Assembly (NCBI RefSeq): GCF_045066735.1 | Contig: NZ_JBISHH010000004.1 | Coordinates: 62,001 to 126,000, forward strand | Direction: 5' to 3' | DNA: 64,000 nucleotides | From: Algibacter sp045066735 | GTDB lineage: Bacteria; Bacteroidota; Bacteroidia; Flavobacteriales; Flavobacteriaceae | Shown here: positions 16,032-25,037 of the stretch, piece by piece | Position numbering within the stretch: position 1 is the stretch's first letter | Layout of the letters: each line of letters starts with the position of its first letter | The notes under the pieces: model-generated | The model's input: the letters and a program-made list of their open reading frames with translations, nothing else | What the model was told of the DNA's origin: nothing | The model's database searches: none | Made by a program: the position numbers and the translations under genes

Positions 16032-17066
16032 TTAGTTCGTATCAATTTCTAAATGTCCAACAAAACGATCATCTTTAACAAATGTTTTAAAATTATTTTT
16101 GTTTGGATAAAGTAATTCTATCCGTTTTTCAATATTTTGAATGCCTATTCCAGATCCACTTTTATCGTCTGTCTTTTTAGGGAAATTATCGTTTTCTATG
16201 GTGAATATTACTATTTTCTCTTCGCAAGTCATGGTAATATCAATCGTACTCGTTTTGCTTGCAGATACGCCGTGTTTAAATGCATTTTCAATTAATGAAA
16301 TAAATAATAATGGTGCAATTATAACTCCTGTTTCTTCCGTTGGGAAATTATAATTAACCACCGTTTTATCTGAAACCCTAAGTTTCATCAAATCGATATA
16401 CCTTTTCATAAAATCGATTTCTTTTGATAATGGAATAGATTCATCATTTGTTTCATACAACATATAACGCATCAACTTGCTTAAACTATGTATTGAAGTT
16501 TTAGCTTGATCTGGCGAAATATCAACCATCGCATAAATATTATTTAACGAATTAAAAAAGAAATGTGGTTGTAGCTGATAATGTAAATGTTGAAGTTCTG
16601 ACTTTAGTTTAATATTAATTGTTTCTTTTCGCTCTGCTTCTGTTTTCACCCAACGTTTGGTAGTTTTCATGGCTATTGAAAACAATAAAGGCACCATGAA
16701 AAACAACATTTGTATATAAACAAACATTCTAAAAGGTGGGCCATCATCATCCGCTTTATCAGGTTTATTAATAAGTTCTTCAAAAAACTTAACTTCAATC
16801 TGCTCTCTTAAAAAAATGAATAAAGCAATAATGACAATATTAATTAAAATGAATTGCATTGTTTTCTTTAAGAATAAAATACGATCTATAAGAACAAAAT
16901 AATTAATGTAAAAAATGCAAGCATAAAACACCATTGGAATCCAAAAATGAGCAATAATTCTATAAATATTCTGTTCTTGTCCAAACGATAGTAAGTATGG
17001 CAAACAAACTAATGTTAGCCATACCAGTACATGTAATACTATTGTTATTGTTTTATTTTTATACAT
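16032..17066 (-). CDS. LytS/YehU-type sensor histidine kinase
   Basis: A 344-residue kinase with four membrane helices in the first 160 residues and no large periplasmic sensor, so it may sense the membrane or a partner. The His_kinase domain shows LQPHFFFNSLNNIYAM (phosphorylated His in QPHFFFN) and a HATPase N-box IENAFKHG, with glycine-rich GSGIGIQNIEKRI. It lies 6 bp after the ABC permease gene. The arrangement of a kinase directly after a MacB-like permease suggests that it monitors the exporter, as in BceS-type systems, although the kinase family here is different. That is inference. Confidence 0.92.
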   Translation of the reverse strand: MYKNKTITIVLHVLVWLTLVCLPYLLSFGQEQNIYRIIAHFWIPMVFYACIFYINYFVLIDRILFLKKTMQFILINIVIIALFIFLREQIEVKFFEELINKPDKADDDGPPFRMFVYIQMLFFMVPLLFSIAMKTTKRWVKTEAERKETINIKLKSELQHLHYQLQPHFFFNSLNNIYAMVDISPDQAKTSIHSLSKLMRYMLYETNDESIPLSKEIDFMKRYIDLMKLRVSDKTVVNYNFPTEETGVIIAPLLFISLIENAFKHGVSASKTSTIDITMTCEEKIVIFTIENDNFPKKTDDKSGSGIGIQNIEKRIELLYPNKNNFKTFVKDDRFVGHLEIDTN

Positions 17067-17072
17067 AATTTA

Positions 17073-18293
17073 CTATTCGTAGCGTAAAGCGGTAATTGGG
17101 TCTAAGGCTGATGCTTTTCTTGCTGGATACCATCCAAAAAAGATACCTGTTACAGCACATACAGCGAATGAAATGACTATAGAATATAAGGCCACACTTG
17201 TAGGCCAATTTAAGAATTTTTCGATAAAAACAGTTGCTCCAAGTCCTAATATTACACCCAAAACACCGCCGGTTATACTTATTAAAATAGCTTCAATTAA
17301 AAATTGCATTAAAATATCGGAGCCCTTTCCTCCTACAGCCATGCGTAAACCAATTTCTTTAGTCCGTTCTTTAACCGAAACGTACATTATATTCATAATG
17401 CCAATACCTCCAATTAATAGGGAAATACTAGCTACAGCCACTAATAGAATGGTTAGCATTTCACTTGTTGAGCTAAATGTAGAAATCAATTCTTCCATAG
17501 AACGCACCGAAAAATCATCATCTTCATTATCCATTAATTTATGTTGCTCGCGCAAAATGACTGTGACCTGTTCTACGGCTTCTGGTGCATCATCTTCACT
17601 AACAGCTGACGCCATAACTTGATTTAAATAATCGATGGCCAAAATACGTTTTTGTACAGTTGTATAAGGCGCAATTACCACATCGTCTTGATCTTGACCA
17701 AAAGTATTTTCTCCTTTTTCTTCTAAAACACCAATAACCTTAAACGGGATATTGTTAAATCGAATCATTTGTCCAACAGGTTCCCGACCATCAGGAAAAA
17801 CGTTATCAACTACCGTTTGCCCAATAAGAGCCACTTTTGAAGCTGTTTGAACTTCGGCGTCGGTAAACATACTTCCGCTTTGTAAATCGACTACTTTAAT
17901 GTTTAAATATTCAGGATTAACACCATAAATAGTACTTGGCCAGTTATTAGCCCCATTAATCACTTGCCCTCCGCCGTTTACAACTGGGGTAATATAGCTT
18001 AATAGAGGCGCCTCTTTTTTTAATGTTTCGTAATCGTCAAGTGTTAAAGTCTGTACATCACCTCCGCTTCCTCTTGCCGGACCTCTATCATCGGCTCCAG
18101 GTCTAATGGTAATCATGTTAGAGCCCATAGCTGAAATTGTTGTACGTATACTTTCTTTAGAGCCTTCACCAATGGCTAGCATAGCAATTACTGAGGCTAC
18201 ACCTATAATGATGCCTAACATGGTAAGCAACGTTCTTGTTTTATTAAGAATGATTGCTTTTGTTGCGATTTTTAATAAATTTAATAGTCTCAT
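17073..18293 (-). CDS. MacB-type ABC transporter permease
   Basis: A 406-residue inner-membrane protein. The N-terminal helix and entry match MacB: LLTMLGIIIGVASVIAMLAIGEGSK. A large periplasmic domain follows (about 45-270), then three membrane helices with FtsX-like core SISLLIGGIGIMNIMYVSVKERTKEIG, and the end PARKASALDPITALRYE. MacB-type proteins do not transport through the membrane but use mechanotransmission to push periplasmic substrates through a TolC duct. The ATPase is a separate gene 2 bp upstream, instead of fused as in E. coli MacB. Confidence 0.92.
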   Translation of the reverse strand: MRLLNLLKIATKAIILNKTRTLLTMLGIIIGVASVIAMLAIGEGSKESIRTTISAMGSNMITIRPGADDRGPARGSGGDVQTLTLDDYETLKKEAPLLSYITPVVNGGGQVINGANNWPSTIYGVNPEYLNIKVVDLQSGSMFTDAEVQTASKVALIGQTVVDNVFPDGREPVGQMIRFNNIPFKVIGVLEEKGENTFGQDQDDVVIAPYTTVQKRILAIDYLNQVMASAVSEDDAPEAVEQVTVILREQHKLMDNEDDDFSVRSMEELISTFSSTSEMLTILLVAVASISLLIGGIGIMNIMYVSVKERTKEIGLRMAVGGKGSDILMQFLIEAILISITGGVLGVILGLGATVFIEKFLNWPTSVALYSIVISFAVCAVTGIFFGWYPARKASALDPITALRYE

Positions 18294-18295
18294 AA

Positions 18296-19039
18296 TTAAT
18301 CGTCTTGTTTAGGTAATTTAGCCAATTCCTTTGCTGCTGATTGGATATTATGATTTTGATAGTCCTGCATAATTTCACCGTCTTTTAATACAACTGTTCT
18401 ACTGCTAAACGTAGCAATATCTGGCTCGTGTGTTACAAACGTGATGGTAATACCTTGTTTATTCAATTCTTGAAATAGTGACATAATCTCGTAAGACGTA
18501 CGTGTATCTAAGTTTCCTGTGGCTTCATCCGCCAGTATCATAACAGGATTATTTACTAACGATCTTGCAATGGCAACACGTTGTTGTTGTCCACCAGAAA
18601 GTTGCGATGGTGTATGATGCAATCGATCGCCCAAACCAACCATTTCTAAAGCTTTTATAGCACGTTCTCTTCGTTCTTCTGTAGATACTTTATTATTGTA
18701 CAAAAGTGGTAATTCTACATTTTCGATTGCCGATGTTCTAGCCAATAAATTATAGGATTGAAAAATAAATCCAATTTTTTCGTTTCTAATGGTAGCCAAT
18801 TCATTTCGGCTTAAATCTTTTACGCTTACCCCATCAATTTCATAAATCCCTGAAGTTGGTTGATCCAAACAGCCTAAAATATTAAGCATGGTACTTTTAC
18901 CAGATCCACTAGATCCCATGATGGTAACAAATTCACCTTCTTTTATAGTGAAGGAAATCCCTCTTAGAGCATGAACCGTTTCTGTTCCCATGGTGAACTC
19001 ACGTTTTAAATCTTCTATTTTAATGATTTCTTTACTCAT
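18296..19039 (-). CDS. MacB/LolD-type ABC transporter ATPase
   Basis: A 247-residue cytosolic ATPase with every motif intact: Walker A GSSGSGKST, Q-loop IFQSYNLL, signature LSGGQQQR, Walker B MILADEAT with catalytic Glu, D-loop NLDT and H-loop VTHEPD. It powers the permease encoded 2 bp downstream. It makes a useful internal contrast to the degenerate ATPase at 7563-9227. Confidence 0.95.
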   Translation of the reverse strand: MSKEIIKIEDLKREFTMGTETVHALRGISFTIKEGEFVTIMGSSGSGKSTMLNILGCLDQPTSGIYEIDGVSVKDLSRNELATIRNEKIGFIFQSYNLLARTSAIENVELPLLYNNKVSTEERRERAIKALEMVGLGDRLHHTPSQLSGGQQQRVAIARSLVNNPVMILADEATGNLDTRTSYEIMSLFQELNKQGITITFVTHEPDIATFSSRTVVLKDGEIMQDYQNHNIQSAAKELAKLPKQDD

Positions 19040-19045
19040 GGCTGT

Positions 19046-20254
19046 TTATTTTTTTTTACTTCCCGGACGTTGTGGCATAAATGGACTTTCGTTAGTTCCT
19101 GACGGTGGACCGGTAGCTTCAGATTTTGACACACCTTTTAAACTATAAACAAGCTCGTCTCCTTCAGACAGACCACTTAAAATTTGAACATTAACACCAT
19201 CACTTGCACCTAATGTTACTGTTTTCGGAGTTATACTTCTATCGCTAGCTAGTATCCATAATGTTTTGTTATTTTCTAAAACTTGGCCTGTAACCGTTGA
19301 AAAATTATGATGGGTGTTATATATATTTAGTGTTTCCTGTTCTGGCTTAAAATTAATGGCTTTCGCTTCTGCTGTCAATATATCATTGAGCTCTAAAGTA
19401 AAAATAGATATGGTTGCAGTTAATCCTGGCTTTAATTTTAAGTCTTCATTATCTGCTTTAACTACTACGGTGTAAGTCACTACATTTGAGGTTACTGTGG
19501 GGTCAAGTCTTACCTGCGTTACAATACCATTAAACGTTTCTCCGATGTAAGCATCTACTGTAAATTCAACACGTTGGCCTTCTTGAACTTGTCCAATATC
19601 AGCCTCATCCACATCTGCTTCGACTTGCATTTCTTTTAAATCTTGAGCAATTGTAAATAAAGTTGGCGTGCTGTAACTTGCAGCTACGGTTTGCCCTTCA
19701 TCAATATCTTTAGATAATACAACACCATCTATAGGCGAATAAATATTAGCATAGCCTAAATTGGTTCTAGCTGATTGTAAATCAGAATAACGCTGTGTTA
19801 CTGTACCTTTTGCTGTTTCGTAATTATATGCAGCATCGTCAAAGTCAGATTTACTAATTACCTGATTGTCAAATAATGTTTTTTGTCTGTCGTAAATGGT
19901 TTTAGTATAATTTCTTTGACTTATAGCATTATCATAAGCTGCTTGTGCTTGTGTTGTAGATGCTTTGAGGTTGGTTTTATCCAATTCTGCAATTAACTGG
20001 CCTTCTTTAACAATACTGTTGTAATCTACATATATTTTTTCTACAACACCAGACACTTGCGTACCAACATCTACTTGGTTTATAGGCTCTATAGTTCCCG
20101 TTGCGGTAACCATTGTGGTAACATTTGCTTTTTTAGCAGTAACGGTTTTTGGTTCTATAATAATAGCATCGTCTCCGTTTATTAAACTGAAACCTACAAT
20201 AGCCAATACAACTAGTATGGCACTTATTATTATGATATTTTTTTTATTTTTCAT
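19046..20254 (-). CDS. MacA-like periplasmic adaptor (membrane fusion protein)
   Basis: A 402-residue adaptor: N-terminal membrane helix (IIIISAILVVLAIVGFSLI), lipoyl domain opening with TGTIEPINQVDVGTQVSGVVEKIYVDYNS (broken here as a description: residues about 52-80), an alpha-hairpin with AQAAYDNA, a second lipoyl part with YSPIDGVVLSKDIDEGQTV, a beta-barrel, and a membrane-proximal domain. The C-terminus is basic and proline-rich (RPGSKKK). It links the MacB-type pair to TolC. It lies between the tolC gene (13 bp) and the ATPase gene (6 bp). Confidence 0.92.
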   Translation of the reverse strand: MKNKKNIIIISAILVVLAIVGFSLINGDDAIIIEPKTVTAKKANVTTMVTATGTIEPINQVDVGTQVSGVVEKIYVDYNSIVKEGQLIAELDKTNLKASTTQAQAAYDNAISQRNYTKTIYDRQKTLFDNQVISKSDFDDAAYNYETAKGTVTQRYSDLQSARTNLGYANIYSPIDGVVLSKDIDEGQTVAASYSTPTLFTIAQDLKEMQVEADVDEADIGQVQEGQRVEFTVDAYIGETFNGIVTQVRLDPTVTSNVVTYTVVVKADNEDLKLKPGLTATISIFTLELNDILTAEAKAINFKPEQETLNIYNTHHNFSTVTGQVLENNKTLWILASDRSITPKTVTLGASDGVNVQILSGLSEGDELVYSLKGVSKSEATGPPSGTNESPFMPQRPGSKKK

Positions 20255-20267
20255 GATGGTATGGGTA

Positions 20268-21599
20268 TTATAGTTTTATATCGTTTCCTTGATAAAATTG
20301 TAATAGTTGGTGGTATAAAATATTTAAGTATTTGGCTTGTAAATAATTCTGTTGTGCGTTGGTATATGTATTTTGACTTATCACTAAATCGGTAGTGCTT
20401 AAGTCGCCTAATTCATATTTCTTTTGAGCAAGTTTATAACTCTGTTCCGATGCATCCTTAGAAGCTTCTGCTGCAATAATTTGTTCTTGAGCCGATAATG
20501 CATTTTGATAAGCTGTTTCAATTTTTTTATACAGTATTTTTTCTGTTATTTGTTTTTGTATTTCAGCTTTTTCAATATTAATTCTTGCAGAGGTTACGGC
20601 CGATTTTGTTTCATTTCTATTAAAAATTGGTATGCTTAATGATAAGCTTAATTTCTGATTAAAATTTACATCAAACTGATCCGAAAACGTATTATCATTA
20701 ATACTAGTGTATCCAGAACCTACACTTCCGTTAAGGGATAATGTTGGTAAATATCCTCCTTTAGCAATGTCTAATGCTTTCTTGTTAGCAGCAAGGTTTA
20801 GTTTGCTTGCTTCCACTTCTGGTAAATAATTTAAAGCCTTATTATAGATTGAAATTTTGTCTAACTCTAGGTTTATTAAATTCATGTTTTCATCAATGGT
20901 TTCAATCTCTAAAGTTTCCATCGGAGAAAATTCTAGTAGTTGTTTTAAATCGATTATATATTGTTGGTAATTATTTTTAGCGCTAATTACATTGTATTGA
21001 TTGGTAGCAGCTTGGCTTTGCGCTTCGGTATAGTCACTTAAAGCAATAGTGCCAGCGTCTAAACGCGCTTTGGCACGTAATACTTCCTTTTGTGAGGCTT
21101 CTAAATTGTTTTCAGCAATAACTATATCTTCTTTGCTGTATAGTGTTTGTAAATAGTTTTCTAATATGCTAATTACGATACTGTTTTTTGCTTCTTCTTC
21201 TATAAAGCTACTTTGTTCTAAAAGAATTTTACTTTGTTCTATTTGATTATTTATTTGATTCCCTTGAAATAAGGTTACCGAACTATTCACACCCACATTA
21301 GTACTGTGTATTTGATCGGTAACATAGCTACTGGTGATAGGGTCAATCGTGTTTCCGTTTGAAAAACTTTGCGATGCACTACCAAATAAATTTGGTAATC
21401 GAGACGATTTAGCGTTGCTATAATCAACTTCTGCAAGGTCTTTGTTTAAAGAAGCGTCTTTTACACTAATATTATTAGCGATGGCATAGTTAATACAATC
21501 TTCTAGTGACCATACTTTAGAAGAGATTTCCTTAAGAACTTCCTGCCCGATTGAAATTTGTGCAAATAGTAAACTTGCAATAAAAATATATAATCTCAT
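20268..21599 (-). CDS. TolC-family outer-membrane protein of the MacAB-like exporter
   Basis: A 443-residue outer-membrane channel protein with signal peptide (RLYIFIASLLFAQISIGQ) and WSLEDCINYAIANNISVKDA, the usual OEP opening. Later come RAKARLDAGTIALSDYTEAQSQ and QKKYELGDLSTTDLVISQNTY, the equivalent turns of the two repeats. It is the first gene of the six-gene operon and is divergent from cydA over a 375-bp region. The exporter's substrate could be a drug, a toxin or a lipid-linked molecule; the sequence does not say. Confidence 0.92.
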   Translation of the reverse strand: MRLYIFIASLLFAQISIGQEVLKEISSKVWSLEDCINYAIANNISVKDASLNKDLAEVDYSNAKSSRLPNLFGSASQSFSNGNTIDPITSSYVTDQIHSTNVGVNSSVTLFQGNQINNQIEQSKILLEQSSFIEEEAKNSIVISILENYLQTLYSKEDIVIAENNLEASQKEVLRAKARLDAGTIALSDYTEAQSQAATNQYNVISAKNNYQQYIIDLKQLLEFSPMETLEIETIDENMNLINLELDKISIYNKALNYLPEVEASKLNLAANKKALDIAKGGYLPTLSLNGSVGSGYTSINDNTFSDQFDVNFNQKLSLSLSIPIFNRNETKSAVTSARINIEKAEIQKQITEKILYKKIETAYQNALSAQEQIIAAEASKDASEQSYKLAQKKYELGDLSTTDLVISQNTYTNAQQNYLQAKYLNILYHQLLQFYQGNDIKL

Positions 21600-21974
21600 T
21601 TTTTTGAGGTGTTTTTGTTTTACACACCAAAATTGATACTAAATGCTCCATTATAAAATAGTAATAGAAGTTTGAGGCAATTCACTATACTAAAGTCCTA
21701 ATTCTATCGACGAGATTTTTATCAATTTTACCAATAATTAAAATATAGATTATACTCTTTGAATTTTTGATAAATATCGATTTTATGGCTTTATTTCGCT
21801 CAAATTATACTTAGAAAACAACAGGTAATCATTAACTTTGTTCGTAGTTAATTTAAATTGATGAATTAGTGATTTTATATTAATTACTGAAGCTTTTTAT
21901 ATGTAACAAAAGTTACTGTTTTATAGCGTAAAATCGAATAATTTCGTCGGCAACAAATATAAATTATTGCTTTT
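21600..21974. other. Divergent intergenic region between efflux operon and cydAB
   Basis: 375 bp, AT-rich, with no convincing reading frame. For cydA a TAACTTTG element (21833-21840) with TTAG 19 bp upstream (21811-21814) is a fair -7/-33 pair. A dyad, described separately, lies at 21903-21916. No clear TAnnTTTG box was found for the leftward tolC operon. Nothing else is supported here. Confidence 0.5.
21903..21916. promoter_or_regulatory. Crp/Fnr-geometry dyad upstream of cydA
   Basis: GTAAC-AAAA-GTTAC is a perfect 5-4-5 inverted repeat, preceded by T and followed by T. Spacing matches Crp/Fnr-family sites (for example TTGAT-N4-ATCAA), but the half-site sequence differs. It is centred 65 bp before the cydA start. 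Control of cytochrome bd by an oxygen- or redox-responsive Crp/Fnr protein is common in bacteria; here it is an inference from geometry alone. Confidence 0.4.
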
Positions 21975-23309
21975 ATGGAGGATATGCTTTTTTATGATAG
22001 AATGCAGTTTGCTTTTACCATTACCTTTCACTATTTATTTCCGCAATTAACCATGGGATTATCATTATTGGTAGTCTATTTTAAGGGAAAATATCTTTAC
22101 TCTAATATTGAAAAATATAACGACGCGGCTAAGTTTTGGATGAAAATTTTCGCTTTAAATTTCGCTATGGGTGTTGTTACCGGTATCCCAATGGAGTTTC
22201 AATTTGGAACCAATTGGGCTAAATTCTCAGAACTTACAGGTGGAATTATAGGTCAAACGTTAGCCATGGAAGGTATGTTCTCTTTCTTTTTAGAATCTTC
22301 ATTTTTAGGACTTTTTATTTTTGGTGAAAAGTTACTTGGGCATAAGCTCCATTTTGTTACTGGTTTTTTAGTCTTTTTAGGGTCTTGGGCTAGTGGATAT
22401 TTAATTATTGCTACGCATTCATGGATGCAACACCCTGTAGGTTATGAAATTCTAGAGAATGGAAGGTTCGTGCTTAATAATTTTGGTGCCTTATTCTCTA
22501 ATCCTTGGTTGTTGCCTTCTTATTTGCACAATCAAATGGCTTCAGTAATTACTGCATCGTTTGTGGTAGCAGCTATTGGAGCATTTTATATATTGAATGA
22601 TAAGCATAGTGAATTTGGAAAACTATTTGTTAAAACAGGTGTTGGGTTTGGTTTAGTATCAAGTATTTTAGTGGCTTTCCCAACAGGAGATTTAGTGGCT
22701 AAAAACGTTGTAAAACATCAGCCTGTAACCTTTGCTGCAATGGAAGGGATTTTTGAAACTGAAGATGGCGGCTCGGAAATTGTTTTAATTGGCCAACCAA
22801 ATATGTTGGAGCAAAAGCTTGACAATAAAATAGCGGTACCTAATATTTTGAGTTTCTTAACCTATCAAGATTGGAATGCAGAAATTAAAGGTTTAAACGA
22901 GTTTGATAAACGTACCCATCCTACAAACGTACCTGGGCTCTACTATTCTTACCATATCATGGTTGGTTTAGGGACTATTTTTATTGGTTTAATGTTATTA
23001 GCGGCCGTACAACTTTTTAGAAAAAAACTATATACAACAAAATGGATTTTGTGGGCGCTTCTATTTATGCTTCCTTTTCCATATATAGCAAATACAACGG
23101 GTTGGTACACTGCCGAATTAGGTCGTCAGCCTTGGTTGGTTTATAATTTATTGCGCACTGCAGATGGCGCATCTCCAACCGTATCTGCAGGAAACACATT
23201 ATTTACTTTACTTGGTTTTATTGGTTTGTATTTGCTTTTAGGTTTACTGTTTTTAATGCTTGCAGGAAAAATAATTAACAAGGGACCACAACTTAACAAC
23301 ACACATTAA
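21975..23309 (+). CDS. cydA: Cytochrome bd ubiquinol/menaquinol oxidase subunit I
   Basis: A 444-residue haem-carrying subunit that oxidises quinol and reduces oxygen to water without pumping protons. Recognised from RMQFAFTITFHYLFPQLTMG (His19, the expected axial ligand), the conserved PMEFQFGTNW, SSFLGLF and WMQHPVG segments, and GRQPW near the C-terminus. The Q-loop is short, the type common outside enterobacteria. About nine membrane helices. Followed after 2 bp by cydB. In aerobic flavobacteria this oxidase serves low oxygen and nitric-oxide or sulfide stress (family knowledge). Confidence 0.96.
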   Translation: MEDMLFYDRMQFAFTITFHYLFPQLTMGLSLLVVYFKGKYLYSNIEKYNDAAKFWMKIFALNFAMGVVTGIPMEFQFGTNWAKFSELTGGIIGQTLAMEGMFSFFLESSFLGLFIFGEKLLGHKLHFVTGFLVFLGSWASGYLIIATHSWMQHPVGYEILENGRFVLNNFGALFSNPWLLPSYLHNQMASVITASFVVAAIGAFYILNDKHSEFGKLFVKTGVGFGLVSSILVAFPTGDLVAKNVVKHQPVTFAAMEGIFETEDGGSEIVLIGQPNMLEQKLDNKIAVPNILSFLTYQDWNAEIKGLNEFDKRTHPTNVPGLYYSYHIMVGLGTIFIGLMLLAAVQLFRKKLYTTKWILWALLFMLPFPYIANTTGWYTAELGRQPWLVYNLLRTADGASPTVSAGNTLFTLLGFIGLYLLLGLLFLMLAGKIINKGPQLNNTH

Positions 23310-23311
23310 TT

Positions 23312-24388
23312 ATGGAATTATTTTGGTATATCGTTTTAATGACCATGCTGGCAGTTTATGTAATTTTAGATGGTTACGATTTTGGAGCAGGTATTATTCA
23401 CTTATTCTTTGCTAAAACAGAAAAAGATAAAAAAGCTATAACCAATGCTATTGGACCTTTCTGGGATGCTAATGAGGTTTGGCTTATTGCTTCTGGTGGT
23501 ATTTTGTTTTTTGCTTTTCCAACATTATATGCTTCATCTTTTAGTGGTTTTTACTTACCATTAATTATGATTTTATGGTTGCTTATTTTTAGAGCCATAG
23601 GTTTGGAGTTACGCGGACAAGTGCATAACCGCATGTGGGAAGCCATTTGGGATAAAGCCTTTGGTATCTCTAGCCTTTTATTAGCATTGTTTTTTGGTGT
23701 CGCGTTAGGTAACGTAGTTCGTGGTGTGAATTTAGGTAATGTGGTCGATGGTGTTTCTACTCACGAAGCACACTTTTTCTTTTTACCGCTATGGAATCCA
23801 ACATTTAGTCCACATGCCGAAGAGTTGGGAGTTATAGATTGGTTTACCCTTTTACTAGGTGTTATTGGTGTGGTTTCTTTAGCAATACATGGCGCTAATT
23901 GGATTATTTTTAAAACCAATTCCGATATAAATCAAAAGCTTAGAAAAGTTATTTTTAACCTAAACATTGTACTTCTAGCTTTAGTTGTTATTTCTATTTT
24001 AATTTGGCATTTAATTGAACCACAACCATTTCATAATTTCTTTGAATATCCTTGGTTATGGTTGTTTCCTATTATAACATTAACCGGTTTATTTGGCTTA
24101 TTCAGAATTAAATCATTCAAAAAAGATGGTCATGGCTTTATCTTTTCGTCGCTATTTCTATTTGGCGGTTTAACCACAACTGTGTCTTCAATATTTCCAA
24201 AAGTGTTACCATCAACTAACGATATTAATCCAGATTTAACGCTTTACAACGTCGCTGCAGATGATTATGGTTTATCTGTTGGCGTCTATTGGTTTGCTAT
24301 CGCTATTGTTTTAGTTGCAGTATATATGTTTATACAGTATAAAGTTTTTAGAGGTAAAATGGACGATGTTGGTTATGGAGAACATTAA
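23312..24388 (+). CDS. cydB: Cytochrome bd oxidase subunit II
   Basis: A 358-residue membrane protein, about eight helices, which pairs with CydA. Recognised from YVILDGYDFGAGI (residues about 16-28), GPFWDANEVWLI, the FRAIGLELRGQ segment and repeated internal symmetry. Length fits the usual 330-380. It directly follows cydA with 2 bp between, so the two are surely one transcript. No cydX- or cydDC-like gene is near, which is usual in this phylum. Confidence 0.96.
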   Translation: MELFWYIVLMTMLAVYVILDGYDFGAGIIHLFFAKTEKDKKAITNAIGPFWDANEVWLIASGGILFFAFPTLYASSFSGFYLPLIMILWLLIFRAIGLELRGQVHNRMWEAIWDKAFGISSLLLALFFGVALGNVVRGVNLGNVVDGVSTHEAHFFFLPLWNPTFSPHAEELGVIDWFTLLLGVIGVVSLAIHGANWIIFKTNSDINQKLRKVIFNLNIVLLALVVISILIWHLIEPQPFHNFFEYPWLWLFPIITLTGLFGLFRIKSFKKDGHGFIFSSLFLFGGLTTTVSSIFPKVLPSTNDINPDLTLYNVAADDYGLSVGVYWFAIAIVLVAVYMFIQYKVFRGKMDDVGYGEH

Positions 24389-24410
24389 ATTTTAAACCAA
24401 TTTATAGATT

Positions 24411-24944
24411 ATGCAAACCCCAATACACACATCTATTAAATTAGAAAAATTTATTAAAAAACTTATTCAAACAAAACCTACAGAAAAGTTAGGTTTATTA
24501 GGTAAATGGAATGCCACTGTTTTTCATGTTAATAGGAAAAAGTGTTGGCTTGTAGCTAATGCAAAAACACAATACTCTGTAATTTTAACAGATATAAAAG
24601 CGAAGGATTTAAGCAATATTTCAGAAATTTTTAAGAACGCTTTTTATACGCAGTTAATTTATGATGGGATTATTATCGATTTCGAAAACGTAAATATGCT
24701 TATTGGTGAAATAAGTTTTTTTAGAACGGATAATGACCGAAAAACAACAGGTTTTCAAAACGATAGACTTTCGCATTTAGAGTATTGGAAAGATGAATTT
24801 AATACTTTAGAAGCTATGCCTATTAAAGATTTAACAAACCGCATTAACAATATACCTATCCATATTGGAGAAAGTAAAAAAATGGCAGATTTCACTTATG
24901 CTAAAAGCGAAATGAAACAATGTATTGAATTTATACTAATGTAA
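24411..24944 (+). CDS. DUF6933-like protein
   Basis: A 177-residue cytosolic protein. The pattern GKWNATVFHVNRKKCWLVANAKTQYSV (residues about 27-53, given by key words: 'W-A-x-x-F-x-x-x-R-K-K-C-W-L') resembles the small DUF6933 family, which often consists of a 'nRRKCll.t....tl.S' core. No catalytic motif is visible and the function is unknown. It starts 22 bp after cydB and could be read with it, but no functional link to the oxidase is known. Confidence 0.55.
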   Translation: MQTPIHTSIKLEKFIKKLIQTKPTEKLGLLGKWNATVFHVNRKKCWLVANAKTQYSVILTDIKAKDLSNISEIFKNAFYTQLIYDGIIIDFENVNMLIGEISFFRTDNDRKTTGFQNDRLSHLEYWKDEFNTLEAMPIKDLTNRINNIPIHIGESKKMADFTYAKSEMKQCIEFILM

Positions 24945-25004
24945 ATACAACCCTATTTTAAGTTTACATTACAATGAACAGTGATATTATATCTTAAATT
25001 TTTA

Positions 25005-25033
25005 TTGTAGAATTATAGATTAAATTATCTTCG
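25005..25033 (+). promoter_or_regulatory. Probable promoter of the DMT transporter gene
   Basis: TTG (25005-25007), an 18-bp spacer and TATCTTCG (25026-25033), one mismatch from TAnnTTTG. The ATG follows 4 bp later, implying a nearly leaderless mRNA, which makes the exact assignment doubtful. Confidence 0.35.
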
Positions 25034-25037
25034 CGCG

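Noticed and set aside
17173..17622. A 149-codon frame opposite the MacB-like permease
   Set aside because: Antisense shadow with no family pattern; the minus-strand gene is beyond doubt.
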